From contig SWLE01000576.1 in assembly GCA_004026145.2 (NCBI GenBank), positions 1 to 64,000 of the forward strand: a stretch of DNA of 64,000 nucleotides. The letters are read 5' to 3'. The position numbers and the translations under genes were made by a program. Below are positions 43,557 to 53,984 of the stretch, piece by piece. The notes beneath the pieces were generated by a model. It was not told the origin of the DNA. It saw only the letters and a program-made list of their open reading frames with translations, and searched no databases. Source of the DNA: Takifugu bimaculatus. Lineage: Eukaryota > Chordata > Actinopteri > Tetraodontiformes > Tetraodontidae. The number at the start of each line of letters is the position of its first letter. The first letter of the stretch is position 1.

Positions 43557-43576
43557 CTGCAGCGCCCCCTGCTGGC
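43557..43576 (-). promoter_or_regulatory. CTCF-like motif, unit 3 (minus orientation)
   Basis: The minus strand reads GGCCAGCAGGGGGCGCTGCA, as in units 1 and 2. Confidence 0.5.
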
Positions 43577-44156
43577 CACCACAGCAGAGACTCTGAACAA
43601 TGTTGGATTCTGCTGAATTCTCTGGATTTTGGTGAAAACTGGATCATTTGAGATGATGTCACACAAGCTTTGATGTCACTCATTAACAGGCCAATTTATA
43701 ATCTGACTAATCTGTCGTTAATAAGCACAATAAGTGTTAAACATGAGGATCAGAGGAGGAACACAGCAGCCGTTGTCACGCTGGTGCTCGTCTGACCGCG
43801 TCATCGTTAGAAAGCTCTAATCTCCCTCCAGGCTCGTCGTGGGTGCTGATCCGAGGACCATCGGGTCCAGAGACACTTCTGAGAGACTTCATGGAACCAG
43901 AACGTGTGGAGGATCCTGGCAGAGCTGCACCGGTCAGGTGAGTCCAGTCACGTCTGACCGGTACCAGCAGAGCAGCTGCATCACCTGACTGGGACTCACA
44001 GGTGTGTCATCACGCTATGATGTCACATCCTGTCTGCTGCGCTGCAGCTTCCTGTGCAGTCTGATGGAATTTTACTGCCGTTTGTAAACAGTTTAAAGGA
44101 TTAAAATAATTACAAATATTAATTATTAGTAGCCGTAGTGTAAATCCATAACTCAC

Positions 44157-44432
44157 CAATGGCAACGAAGGCAGTTGAGCTAATCTGGTGACAAAACTCC
44201 TCCTGTGTGACCACACAGATGTAGGTGCCGCTCCTGCTCACGATGGCTCTGACAGTGACGTAGAAGCGTCCGTCTCTCTCTTCAGACTCTGTCTCCTGAG
44301 CAGGAAGGACACGTCCAGAGCTGTCCTGGACCTGGACGGCAGGTCTGGTATGAGCTCCTTTAACCTCACACTGCAGCAGCGCCCGGTCTGGTCCTCCATC
44401 AACGATCCGGATCAGCGGTTCTGGAGAGGCAC
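44157..44432 (-). CDS. C-type Ig exon of gene 3
   Basis: 276 bp, open, phase 1. GASPEPLIRIVDGGPDRALLQC, VQVQDSSGRVLP, SRSGTYICVVTQEEFC. The invariant C-strand Trp is Val (as in exon C-b at 23160), and the Cys of GACPEP is Ser. The B and F strand Cys are kept. Confidence 0.75.
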
Positions 44433-45483
44433 CTGTGAGCATCCACAGTCACAAATGGGTCATTAAAGAAAATCAAAATGGAAAGATGATCTTTGAGGGG
44501 AAATTAAGGGCTTTTAATTGTTTAAATGTAGGAGAAAACTCCAAATTTCAGGTTTTTTTAAAACTGATTATTTAAAATCCTGTTCAACATTAATTCACAC
44601 CAGAATAAAAGTAAAAACCTTAAACTCTTGCATTGATTAAAATAGAAAACATTAAAATGAAGTTCCAATTAAAATGGTTGAAATGTTCAAAATATCACAT
44701 TTAATTCCCCTTTTATCACATTAACAAACGCATCAAACAATCTCATCTGTTTGTCTGTGTAAAAACAGGAAAACTTCATTTAATCCGACCTTTTTCCAGG
44801 ATTCCTGCACTCACCTTCTCCCGGTGGTCGAACTTTTAAGATGCACTCTGAAAGGCAAAAACACAAAGGACAGAATGTTAGAAATTGTGTCTGAAATTAG
44901 CAACTTTACACACAGGTGACATTTAGAAAAAAAGAGCATTAATATTGTCATTTAGACACATTTAAAGTCGTAACGAAACAACATTGTGACATCTGTTTCA
45001 CAGATCAGACTGTTTCATAGAAGCGTTGTGTTGTGATTTAATTCTATATTTCAGCTTCTGCTCATCTCCACATGTTTGTAGCGTGATGTTTGTTCCAATC
45101 TCCAGTGTAAATATGTAAATGTTGCTTTGTGTGTGCAGACTGTTGCATTTGTCTTCTGCTCCCGTCGGATTAGATGCAACTTCGGAACATTAAATCCTCT
45201 TTGACTCTATTTAATTTCCTTTTGTCGTATTTATATTATCTATTTGAACCTACCTGTCCGGAAGGGGCGTGGCTTAACTACGGTTTAACCACAGGTGAAT
45301 TATTGCTTCACTAAAGGATCCTAACCAGTCTCGGGCACTGATATAATGTCTGTTCTAGTCCATAAATGTGGCCCATCCTCAGCTCTTTCACGCTTTTACC
45401 ACCAGCGTTCAGCCGCTGACGTCACGCTGGCGCCAGTGTCACCTGTGGAAACACCTTCCTGTGTGTTGGGTGGAGAAACTCAC
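44433..45483 (-). other. Shortened V-to-C intron of gene 3
   Basis: It matches 25076-25478 and then 26842-27484 of unit 1. The junction at about 44840 (CTTTTAAG|ATGCACTCTG) removes the CCAAT/CArG cluster. No gene is seen. Confidence 0.7.
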
Positions 45484-45912
45484 CCACCACAAGGGAAATC
45501 TCAGATCGTGGGACTGGAGCAGAACGTGGAACTGTGCAGGTGTAAATCCCGCTGTCGCGCACTTCAGCCTTTTTGATCTTGATCGACGCGTTTCCCAAAT
45601 CCAGAGCTTCTGGAAAATGAGCGACTCGTCCAACGAACTGGGGGCTCTGGCCGCTCAGGCCGCTCCCATAGGTTCTGCCCCGGCTGTAGAGGAAGACGCC
45701 CAAGTCGTCGTCTTTCTTCCAGTCGAACACTTGGTCCCTGACGCTGCCGGAAGCGGAGCAGTTTAACACGACCTCGCTGTCTTCCTTCACCACCATCCTG
45801 ATGCGCGTCGGCTCTGGAGGATCAAACAGCAACGTCACTCTCACACCTTCACACCTGAGCCGGAGCTGCTGCTGCTCCGGGGTCACTGCGACTATGACGG
45901 GCTCTGGGGGAC
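45484..45912 (-). CDS. V-set Ig exon of gene 3
   Basis: 143 codons, phase 1, acceptor CCCTGCAG and donor G|GTGAGT. VVLNCS, VFDWKKDDDLG, FVGRVAHFPEALDLGNASI and RDSGIYTCTVP are intact. It is closest to gene 1 but has GSGLSG and PRSAPVPR in the loops. The adjoining intron (45913-46090) has the same short form as unit 0. Confidence 0.85.
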
Positions 45913-46090
45913 CTGCAGGGCTGCTGCAGCATCTAAAGTCCTCACCAGCCTCGAGCTCGGGAACAGCTTTGATCCGAACGCTACAAACTCTAATCACTAT
46001 ATTGATCCGTGCGAGGCGGGAGATGCTGAGGCGCGTGAGCAGCCGCCTCCTGCACGCGGAGCCTCCAACACCTCGCATCAGATATATAAT

Positions 46091-46267
46091 TGTTGACATG
46101 TGATCTCATACGTCACTGCACTGTTCTGTGTAAATGTGGGTTTGTCAATAAAGTTTCCGTTGGTTCCGGTCCAGTCGTGACTGAGTGATAGGTGTGATTT
46201 CTTCCTCCGTCGAGAATACTAGTAACGCAAGTTATTCCCCGCAATGACTGCGCCACAAGCGCCAACA
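46091..46267 (+). repeat. Copia-B 5' LTR
   Basis: It begins TGTTGACATG and ends GCCAACA, with an internal AATAAAG. It is 177 bp against 93 bp at the 3' end. Confidence 0.8.
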
Positions 46268-46285
46268 GGTTATGGGCCCAGGCGA
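46268..46285 (+). promoter_or_regulatory. Copia primer-binding site
   Basis: GGTTATGGGCCCAGGCGA directly follows the LTR. Its first 14 bases are, from memory, those of the Drosophila copia primer-binding site, which pairs with an initiator-tRNA-Met fragment. Confidence 0.65.
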
Positions 46286-46536
46286 CACGTTTACATACAC
46301 TTGTAAAGAACATAATGTCATGGCTGTCTTGAGTTTCCAGTTATTTCTACAAAGCTGATTTTCCTCTGATATAGTGATTGGAACAGATGCTTCTTTGTCA
46401 CAAAAAACAATCATGAAGTTTGATTCTTTTATGACTTTATTATGGGTAAACTGAAAGTGTGACCAAATCAGCCGGGTCAAAAATATACATACAGCAATGC
46501 TAATATTTGGTTACATGACCCTTGGCCATTTCTACT

Positions 46537-46919
46537 TCAATTAGGTGCTTTTGGTAGCCATCCACAAGCTTCTGGTTGAATCTTTGACCACTCCTCTTGA
46601 CAGAATTGGTGCAGTTCAGTTAAATTTGTTGGCTTTCTGACATGGACTTGTTTCTTCAGCATTGTCCACATATTCTCAATGGGGTTTAAGTCAGGACTTT
46701 GGGAAGGCCATTCTAAAACCTTAATTCTAGCCTGATTTAGCCATTCCATTACCACTTTTGATGTGTGTTTGGGGTCATTGTCCTGTTGGAACACCCAACT
46801 GCGCCCAAGACCCAACCTTCGGGCTGATGACTTTAGGTTTTCTTGAATAATTTGAAGGTAATCCTCCTTCTTCATTGTCCCATTGACTCTGTAAATCATG
46901 CATAATACTACCACCACCG
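46537..46919 (-). pseudogene. Tc1 transposase, C-terminal half
   Basis: It contains the second catalytic Asp region (WVFQQDNDPKHTSK) and the third in EWPSQSPDLNPIENMW, then the normal C-terminus (EECSKI-like EEWSKIQPEACGWLPKA). Near the insertion border GGGSIM is followed by a corrupted stretch. With 47624-48130 it made up one transposase. Confidence 0.85.
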
Positions 46920-47618
46920 TTGTTCGAAAGCCCACACTGTTTATATTATTGTATACTGTTAGAGTTTATCTAAGTAGTATGTTTTATTCATTGTTATTTA
47001 GTTTTTTTCCTTGAAGTTTCATATTTCCGGTGCTCTCGAATGCAACACAGATGTCCGACGCTCTTGAACGCACCACTGCCGTCTGTGCATGCGGTACTTT
47101 AATTAGTTAATTATTCACCCCCGATGCAACTGTAGAGAGTGCGTGTCCATTCAGATGCAGCTACGCTGAGATAATTTCACCTTTTTTGCCTGTTTTTCTT
47201 CATTTGCCTGTGCTCCTGTGGTTTATTGCTGTGTGTGAATGCCATAAGGTAAGGAGTTGGCAGTGCATAGTTGTACTTATTTAGTTGTGTATAAGTTAAC
47301 TTTATGTTATGTTAATGTGTGTTCAAGCTAATAATAATATCTAAATATCTTGTGTTAGGTGATTTGTTGTGGGATAAATGAGAATTGAACTGTACTGCTT
47401 CATTTGCGGTGTTGCTCATTTGATTGTGTTTGTGTATTTGATGTGTGCTTGCTGTGCTGATGGATATTTGTTGTGTTGTTGTTGTAGACCACAGCAGAAT
47501 AAATCATAACTCATAACCTGGACATCTGTATTCATGTTCTTTAATTTGGACACCAACATCCCACATCTTGCCGCTCTAAACCAGCTAAATTCCTGGAGAC
47601 CCCAACCTCTGCTTTTTA
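46920..47618. mobile_element. Unidentified ~0.7 kb insertion in the Tc1 transposase
   Basis: The sequence between ...CCACCACCG and ACCGTGCTTGATGG interrupts the transposase between TIKHG and GGGSIM. ACCG on both sides may be a 4-bp target duplication. It has AATAAA near 47500 and no long frame. It may be a solo LTR; the family is not recognised. Confidence 0.45.
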
Positions 47619-47623
47619 ACCGT

Positions 47624-48130
47624 GCTTGATGGTAGGCATGGTGTTCTTGGGGTTAAAGGCCTCACCTTTTCTCCTCCAAACATATTGCTGGCCATTGTGG
47701 CCAAACAGCTCAATTTTTGTTTCATCTGACCACAGAACTTTCCTCCAGAAGGTCTTATCTTTGTCCATGTGATCAGCAGCAAACTTTAGTCGAGCCTTAA
47801 GGTGCCTCTTTTGGAGCAGGGCTTCCTTCTTGCACGGCAGCCTCTCAGTCCATGGCGATGCAAAACACGCTTGACTGTGGACACTGACACCTGTGTTCCA
47901 GCAGCTTCTAATTCTTGGCAGATGTGCTTTTTGGTGCTCCTGGGTTGACTCTTCACCCTCCTGACCAGTTTTCTCTCAGCAGCAGGTGACAGCTTGCATT
48001 TTCTTCCTGATCGTGGCAGTGACAAAACAGCGCCATGCACTTTATACTTCCAAACAATTGTTTGCACTGTTGCTCTTGGAACCTGCAGCTGCTTTGAAAT
48101 GGCTCCAAGTGACTTTCCTGACTTGTCCAA
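47624..48130 (-). pseudogene. Tc1 transposase, N-terminal half
   Basis: Paired-like HTH region (KSLGAISKQLQVPRATVQTI, SGRKCKLSPAAERKLVR) and the first catalytic region further on (VLWSDETKIELFGHN) with a frame change near 47785. It starts from about 48130; the true start may be upstream in another frame (48207). Confidence 0.8.
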
Positions 48131-48574
48131 GTCAATGATTCTTTTTCAGATCTGTGCTGAGCTCCTTTGACTTTCCCATTGTAGCGTTTGTGGGTGTTTT
48201 TATCCAATGAGCCCTTTTTAAATGGCCTCAGAAGTCACCAGCTGTAGTCACTCATGATCACTCACGAGAAGTTAAGAGGCCATGCTATGAAGCTCATGTC
48301 ATTGACACAACTTTCTAAGTCTCCAAAATTGCTCATTCATGTTGCTGTATGTATATTTTTGACCCAGCAGATTTGGTCACACTTTCAGTTTACCCATAAT
48401 AAAATCATAAAAGAACCAAACTTCATGAATGTTTTTTGTGACGAAGAAGGATCTGTTCCAATCACTATATCAGAGAAAAATCAGAGTTGTAGAAATAACT
48501 GGAAACTCAAGACAGCCATGACATTATGTTCTTTACACTTTACAAGTGTATGGAAACTTTTGACCACCACTGTA

Positions 48575-49840
48575 GGTAACCGATGGGTGAGACTGTGTTT
48601 TGACGGAGACGAGCGAAACTACGAGCTGTGGGAGACGAAGCTGTTAGCACACATGCGGCTACTGGGGCTAAAAGAAACTCTTCTAAATGAACCCGCCGCC
48701 GACAACGTGGAGGCGGATATCCTGAAGAACGAGGAGCCGTATGCCGAAATGATCCAGTTTTTGGACGATAAAAGTTTGTCCCTTATTATGAGAGAGGCGG
48801 CTGACAACGGGAGAAAAGCCCTTAAGATATTAAGGGACCATTATGCCGGTAAAGGAAAACCCCGTATTATAAGCCTGTACACCGAGCCAACATCCCTGCA
48901 CAAAGCGGTGAGCGAAAGTGTCACGGACTCTATTATCCGGGCTGAGACGGCAATAACAGCTCTAAGAAATGCTAACGAGACCCTCAGTGATGGGCTCTTG
49001 ATTGCCATGGTGTTAAAAGGATTACCAGAGGCCTATAAACCATTTTCCATCCATATCACTCAAAGAGATGATAATCTAACTTTTTCCGACTTCAAGACAA
49101 AGCTAAGAAGTTTTGAGGACACGGAAAAGTTTCGCACGGTTTCTGAGGACAACATCATGAAAGTGGCTGCACCTGTCTCAGATTGGAGACGCAGAGAGAG
49201 AAATGCATGTCCAGAGATTACATGTTACACGTGTGGCGAGAAAGGACATAAGGCGCGTGTATGTCCAAATGAGCGCCAAGAAAGGAAGACACAATGGTGT
49301 GGATATTGTAAAAGTTCGACACACAAAGATGCATCGTGTCGACGCAAAAAGAAGGATAACATAAAACAAGCAGCAGATGACATCTGTGAGGAACAATCGT
49401 ACGCATTTAAAGTGAGTGAATGTCAACTTGGCCTGAAGCACAGGGGACTCATGGTCGACACTGGAGCGACTTCGCATGTAATAACGGATGTACAAAAGTT
49501 CCTTAAGTTTGATGAGTCATTCCAGCCCCAAAATCACACAGTTGAACTGGCCGATGGCACGAGAACAAACGGTGCGGCGCTGAGGAGAGGCGACGCCGAG
49601 GTGACGCTGGTGGATCGCGAGGGGAAGAGGATTAAAGCCACGCTGAAGAAGGCGCGCTACGTTCCGACGTATCCACAGGACATTTTCTCCGTAAAGGCGG
49701 CGACGACCAATGGAGCCTCAGTCAACTTTAGAGAAGGCCACAGTGAACTCATCCACAAGAGCGGGACCAGGTTTGACATCAAAGAGTACAACAGACTCTA
49801 TTACTTGAATACTGTAAATGATGTAACTGATGAGTTGTAA
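48575..49840 (+). pseudogene. Copia gag and protease (copy B)
   Basis: One long frame runs from the Tc1 border through gag (FDGDERNYELWETKLLAHM; UBN2-type), zinc knuckle CYTCGEKGHKARVCP, CGYCKSSTHKDASC and protease VDTGATSH to a stop at 49840. The gag start codon is not visible because the Tc1 and a small deletion took the sequence before it. Apart from that the frame is open. Confidence 0.85.
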
Positions 49841-50916
49841 CAGTTGTACTGATATTCAGACATGGCACAGAATCCTCGGGCACTGTAATTATGAAGATGT
49901 TTGTAAATTACAGGATGTCGTAGAGGGAATGCAGATTAAGGGTAAAGTGGATAAATCCAAACTGAGTTGTGATATCTGCACACAAGGAAAATTTGTCCAA
50001 ACCAGGAACAGAGAGCCAGATACACGAGCAAAATCACCGCTTGAACTAGTCCATGCCGATCTAGCTGGACCTGTTGGTCCAGTTGCTAACGATGGATTCA
50101 GATATACACTAGCATTTACTCACGACTATTCCAGTACAGTATTCGTGTATTTTCTCAAAGCTAAAAATGACACTGTAAAGGCGACTGAAAGAGTTTTTGC
50201 TGATGTTGCTCCTTATGGAAATGTGGAGTGTGTTAGAACAGACAACAGCACAGAGTTCACAGGAAAAGAGTTCCAAGCTTTGCTTTACAAAAACAGCATA
50301 AGACACGAGTCCTCCGCACCGTATTCACCACATCAAAACGGCACTGGAGAGAAATTGGCGAACCTTATTTGACATGGCGAGGTGCATGATCATAGAAAGC
50401 AACCTACCAAAAGAGTTATGGACGTACGCTGTAGTGACTGCTGCGGTGATACGCAACAGGTGTTTCAATACCAGGACGAAACAAACCCCTTTCTTCATGT
50501 TGACAGGAAAGAAACCAAACCTGTCCAAGATGAGGATTTTTGGTTCGACATGCTTTGCATATAGACATGACAAAAAGAAATTAGACTCACGATGTGATAA
50601 GGGAATTTTTGTGGGATACGACAAAAATAGTCCATCGTATCTAGTCTATTACCCAGATACAAAGAAAGTAATGAAGCATCGACTTGTTAAGTTCGCTACA
50701 AGAAATGTTGCTGAACAAGAAACCCAGACTGATCTGACAATAATTGGCGATGATGTTGACAGAAGAAGAGATGAGTCTACCATGCCAAGTGCAGATTTAA
50801 TGGAAGAAGAGAAAGGAATTTCTCTGACGGAGACTTCTGATGAACAGCAAATTCAGATAGAGGGAGGAGGTTGCGACTCTCGATACCCTAAAAGAGAAAG
50901 AAAACCACCGTTGTAG
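49830..50916 (+). pseudogene. Copia integrase (copy B)
   Basis: HHCC finger TWHRILGHCNY and CDICTQGK, core with LVHADLAGP, FTHDYS and DNSTEFTG. The frame breaks near 50350 exactly as in copy A, then continues as LFDMARCMIIESNLPKELW, NRCFNTRTKQTP and SRYPKRERKPPL. A TAG at 50914 is private to this copy (TAC in copy A). Confidence 0.85.
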
Positions 50917-50949
50917 CTCTCTGATTATGTATCTGAAATAAGTGACCAG

Positions 50950-51751
50950 ATGTTAACAGAGGATATTGACTATTGTTACAGAACATACGATGTGCCCCAA
51001 ACCTTCAAAGAAGCTATTAGTTCATCCACCTCAGATGCTTGGGCTAAAGCTATGAAAGAAGAGATAGACTCTCTTAATGAAAATGATACAGTCACATTGA
51101 CTTGTCTACCAGAAGGTAAACATGCAGTGGGGGGTAGGTGGGTCTATGCCATCAAAAATAGTGCTGATGAAACAAAGACCTACAAAGCAAGATATGTTGC
51201 TAAAGGTTATAACCAAGTGATGGGAGTAGATTACAAGGAAACTTTCTCTCCAACAGCAAATCTGACTTCGATTCGTGCTTTGATGCAAGTGGCAGCACTA
51301 CATGATCTTAATGTATCAGATGGATGTCAAGACAGCATATCTACATGCTCCCATCGATCGTGAACTGTATATTGAACAACCCGAAGGTTTTGAGCAACGC
51401 TCAGACATTGGTGAAAAACTCGTGTGTAAACTGAACAAATCACTGTATGGCTTGAAGCAATCCGGTAGGAATTGGAACCTGATGCTAAGTAACCACCTAT
51501 GGAAAAATGGTTTTGTGCAAAATCCAGCCGACCATTGTGTGTACACTAAGCAAGCAGGAAAAGAGAGAGCAATATTAATAATATGGGTCGATGACCTTAT
51601 TATTGCTGCAACTAATGATGAATTACTATCCGATACCAAGAAAACACTTGCTGCAAAATTCAAAATGAAAGACCTCGGAAAAATAAGACATTTTTTAGGC
51701 ATTGAATTTGAACAGGGTGAAGGAGTTATAAAAGTGAGCCAGAGCAAATAG
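50950..51751 (+). pseudogene. Copia reverse transcriptase (copy B)
   Basis: Same motifs as copy A (KARYVAKGYNQ, MDVKTAYLHA in the second frame, SLYGLKQS, WVDDLIIAA). It shares the small deletion before MDVKTAYLHA. A TAG after VSQSK (near 51750) is private. Confidence 0.85.
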
Positions 51752-51757
51752 ATCAGT

Positions 51758-52514
51758 AAGGTACTGGAAAAATTTGGAATGTCTGACTGTAAATTAAGGC
51801 CTACACCATGTGAACAAAAGCTCGATCATCACAGTGAAGCTGATCCAGTTGATGCAAGGATGTACCGTGAATTGACGGGAAGCCTTATTTACATAATGAC
51901 ATGTACAAGACCTGACTTATGTTGGATAGTGAGCAGATTATCACAGCATTTATCTGAACCAAATGAAAAACACTGGCTAACTGCCAAACATGTACTGAGA
52001 TATTTGAAGGGAACAATGGATCACAAACTTTGTTATAGAAAATCAAAGACAAACCTAAAAATCAGTGCCTCCAGCGACTCTGCTTGGGGAGCCGATTTGA
52101 GTGACAGGAGAAGCACCACAGGGTTTTGTGTGAGCTTAACTGACAGCGGACCGACTATTTCATGGAAATCTAAGAAACAGGTCACTGTTGCCTTATCAAC
52201 ATGTGAGGCTGAATATGTGGCGTTGGCTGCAACCACACAGGAGAGTCTGTATCTGATACAGTTAATGAGTGAAATAGAAAATGAGTGTATGTTGACACCA
52301 GTTACCATCTTTGTAGACAACCAAGGAACAATTGCTCTTTCCAAAGATCCAGTGAGCCGTCAAAGGAGCAAACATATTGACATTCGTTATCATTTTGTTC
52401 GCTCAGCTCTGTGATGGAAAGATGACAATCAAATATTGTCCCACAGAGAATATGGTCGCCGATATCATGACCAAACCGATGACAAAGTTCAAGATGGAGA
52501 AATTTGTGAAATAT
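51758..52514 (+). pseudogene. Copia RT end and RNase H (copy B)
   Basis: ELTGSLIYIMTCTRPDLCW is intact here. SDSAWGADLSD, CEAEYVALA, FVDNQGTIAL and KHIDIRYHFVR follow. A 2-bp deletion near 52411 (CTCTGTGATGG versus CTCTCAGTGATGG) breaks the last part before TENMVADIMTKP. Confidence 0.85.
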
Positions 52515-52629
52515 CTGTTCGGTGTGTAAAGCTATAGACACATACATTTATATTGGTGAAAAAAATGTATGTAAGAATAGAAGTTGTTTATAAGCTGCAC
52601 AGTCTGTATAGTTCGAGATCAAGTGGGGG

Positions 52630-52722
52630 TGATGACCGAGTGATAGGTGTGATTTCTTCCTCCGTCGAGAATACTAATAACGCAAGTTATTCCTCGCAAT
52701 GACTGCGCCACAAGCGCCAACA
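52630..52722 (+). repeat. Shortened 3' LTR of Copia-B
   Basis: It follows the purine tract AAGTGGGGG (52621-52629). It has the same internal shortening as Copia-A. Confidence 0.75.
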
Positions 52723-52999
52723 GGCAGGATGGAGACGCCGCCCACGCACACGCACGCACACACGCACCCGTCTGCAGGAGCTATGACGCAGCATCTAAAG
52801 TCCTCACCAGCCTCGAGCTCGGGAACAGCTTTGATCCGAACGCTACAAACTCTAATCACTATATTGATCCGTGCGAGGCGGGAGATGCTGAGGCGCGTGA
52901 GCAGCCGCCTCCTGCACGCGGAACCTCCAACACCTCGCATCAGATATATAATCAATCATCAATAATCTATCAAAGCCGCCTCCACGGTGGGTTTCTCAC

Positions 53000-53054
53000 C
53001 TGCCGACGTCACAGCGAAGCAGAAGAGGAGGCACGAGACCCACAGCTCGCGCAT
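53000..53054 (-). CDS. Leader exon of gene 3
   Basis: The ATG at 53054 gives MRELWVSCLLFCFAVTSA with donor G|GTGAGA, identical in protein to unit 0 and one residue from unit 1. Confidence 0.8.
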
Positions 53055-53136
53055 GGTGTTGAAAGAGTGAGGTCACCGCCACCGACGGCGGCGTTTTAAG
53101 GTGCCTCGTGCCTCCTCTCACACCTGATTGGTCCGG
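53055..53136 (-). promoter_or_regulatory. Proximal promoter of gene 3
   Basis: CTGATTGGTC (53124-53133) at the same distance from the ATG as in units 0 and 1. Confidence 0.5.
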
Positions 53137-53184
53137 AGCATTTCCGCTCTCCGCCGCAATAGAAGCGAGTCCGAAGTCTCCGGT

Positions 53185-53607
53185 TCCCGATATTCAAAGC
53201 GAAAGTGATGAAATTCACCATCATCAAAGAAAATGAGGCTTCAATCAAACTGTAATCTGGGTTTTATTGTTGCAGATTCACCACTTCTTCAACCTCCTCC
53301 TCTCTGGTTGCGTCGTTTCTTCACAATTCTGTGATGGGACATTAAAACTCTGTCAGTTCCTCCTGAGCAGACAGAGGAACTCATCATGGGGAGGAACCTT
53401 CTCCTCACCTCCACAGTTCTTCAGGCTCCTGAACTTCCTCCACACCCTGATGATGTCACACATTTGGACCTGGTTCAGATCAGATTACAGGAAACAGAAA
53501 ATTCCAGTAAAGATCATGCCATGCAGAGCAATCAGTTACAGAAGGCAGAGTACTGGCAGTCTGCAACTGAGCTGTATCTGAAACTAAAAGAAATTACTCA
53601 GCTATGA
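53185..53607 (+). repeat. Repeat block b (copy 5, most complete)
   Basis: Same block as 7165-7580. It contains the acceptor-like TTATTGTTGCAG (53264-53275) and the only uninterrupted version of the block b frame (53386-53607). Confidence 0.7.
53386..53607 (+). CDS. Unassigned 73-residue frame in block b
   Basis: ATG to TGA on the plus strand: MGRNLLLTSTVLQAPELPP, HPDDVTHLDLVQIRLQETEN and KAEYWQSATELYLKLKEITQL. The composition (charged, heptad-like Leu spacing) looks like the C-terminal end of a coiled-coil protein. The frame extends about 17 codons upstream of the ATG, so this could be the last exon of a captured gene. Copies at 7362 and 28684 have a GAA-to-TAA change. Family unknown. Confidence 0.35.
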   Translation: MGRNLLLTSTVLQAPELPPHPDDVTHLDLVQIRLQETENSSKDHAMQSNQLQKAEYWQSATELYLKLKEITQL

Positions 53608-53984
53608 TTGAAAAGACATTAGAAAGGTGTAACTTGTACACAAAGTGTCTTAATTTGTCACCTGCAGCATCATTATTTTAAAGTGGGAAATATGAATAAA
53701 CATAATGCGTAGTAATGAGCATGGATTCCCTTTTTTTAATAGATAAAATCGCGAACTACTGTTTCATGAACAGAACACAGTTTCAGAATGATGAACCCCC
53801 CCCCCCCCCAAAATAAAACAAAAAAGCCTCTTACTTTAACATCAAACACTTGCAACAAAACACATCTTTAACATCACTTAACAGCCTCTTACTTTAACAT
53901 CAAAACACTTGCAACTGCACCTTTAGGTGCACCAATGACAACGGCATAACAGCAGAACAATAAACATTTTTTGAGTCCAATATG
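53608..53984. other. No gene seen
   Basis: The duplicate of 7581-7900 with an extra partly repeated CTTACTTTAACATC stretch at about 53830-53905 and a longer poly-C run (53796-53809). Confidence 0.5.

Larger units (their letters stand above)
46290..48572 (-). mobile_element. Tc1-like transposon inside Copia-B
   Basis: Inverted repeats of about 200 bp (TACACTTGTAAAGAACATAA at left; reverse complement at right) flank a minus-strand transposase. The right end is complete (ACCACCACTG next to TA, 48573-48574). The left end lacks the outer 16 bp, so the insertion border there was deleted with some Copia sequence. It is absent from what remains of Copia-A. Confidence 0.9.
46091..52722 (+). mobile_element. 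Copia-B, longest Ty1/copia element of the window
   Basis: A 5' LTR of 177 bp, a primer-binding site, gag/protease, integrase, RT, RNase H, a polypurine tract and a shortened 3' LTR are all present, in the leader intron of gene 3. A Tc1 element (46290-48572) separates the primer-binding site from gag. The flanks do not form a target-site duplication. Instead, a stretch of the leader intron (CAGCATCTAAAG to ATATATAAT) is present on both sides (about 45929-46090 and 52790-52950). Confidence 0.9.
42376..53054 (-). pseudogene. Ig gene 3 (TM exon frameshifted)
   Basis: Leader 53000-53054, V 45484-45912 and C 44157-44432 are open with good splice sites. The TM exon (42554-42669) has a 1-bp deletion that ends the frame in mid-helix, and the tail exon near 42376-42423 has a 2-bp deletion. 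The leader-V intron is about 7 kb because of Copia-B. The V-C intron is short because about 1.4 kb, including the CCAAT/CArG cluster, is deleted near 44840. It might still give a protein without a full anchor; pseudogene is the cautious reading. Confidence 0.65.
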
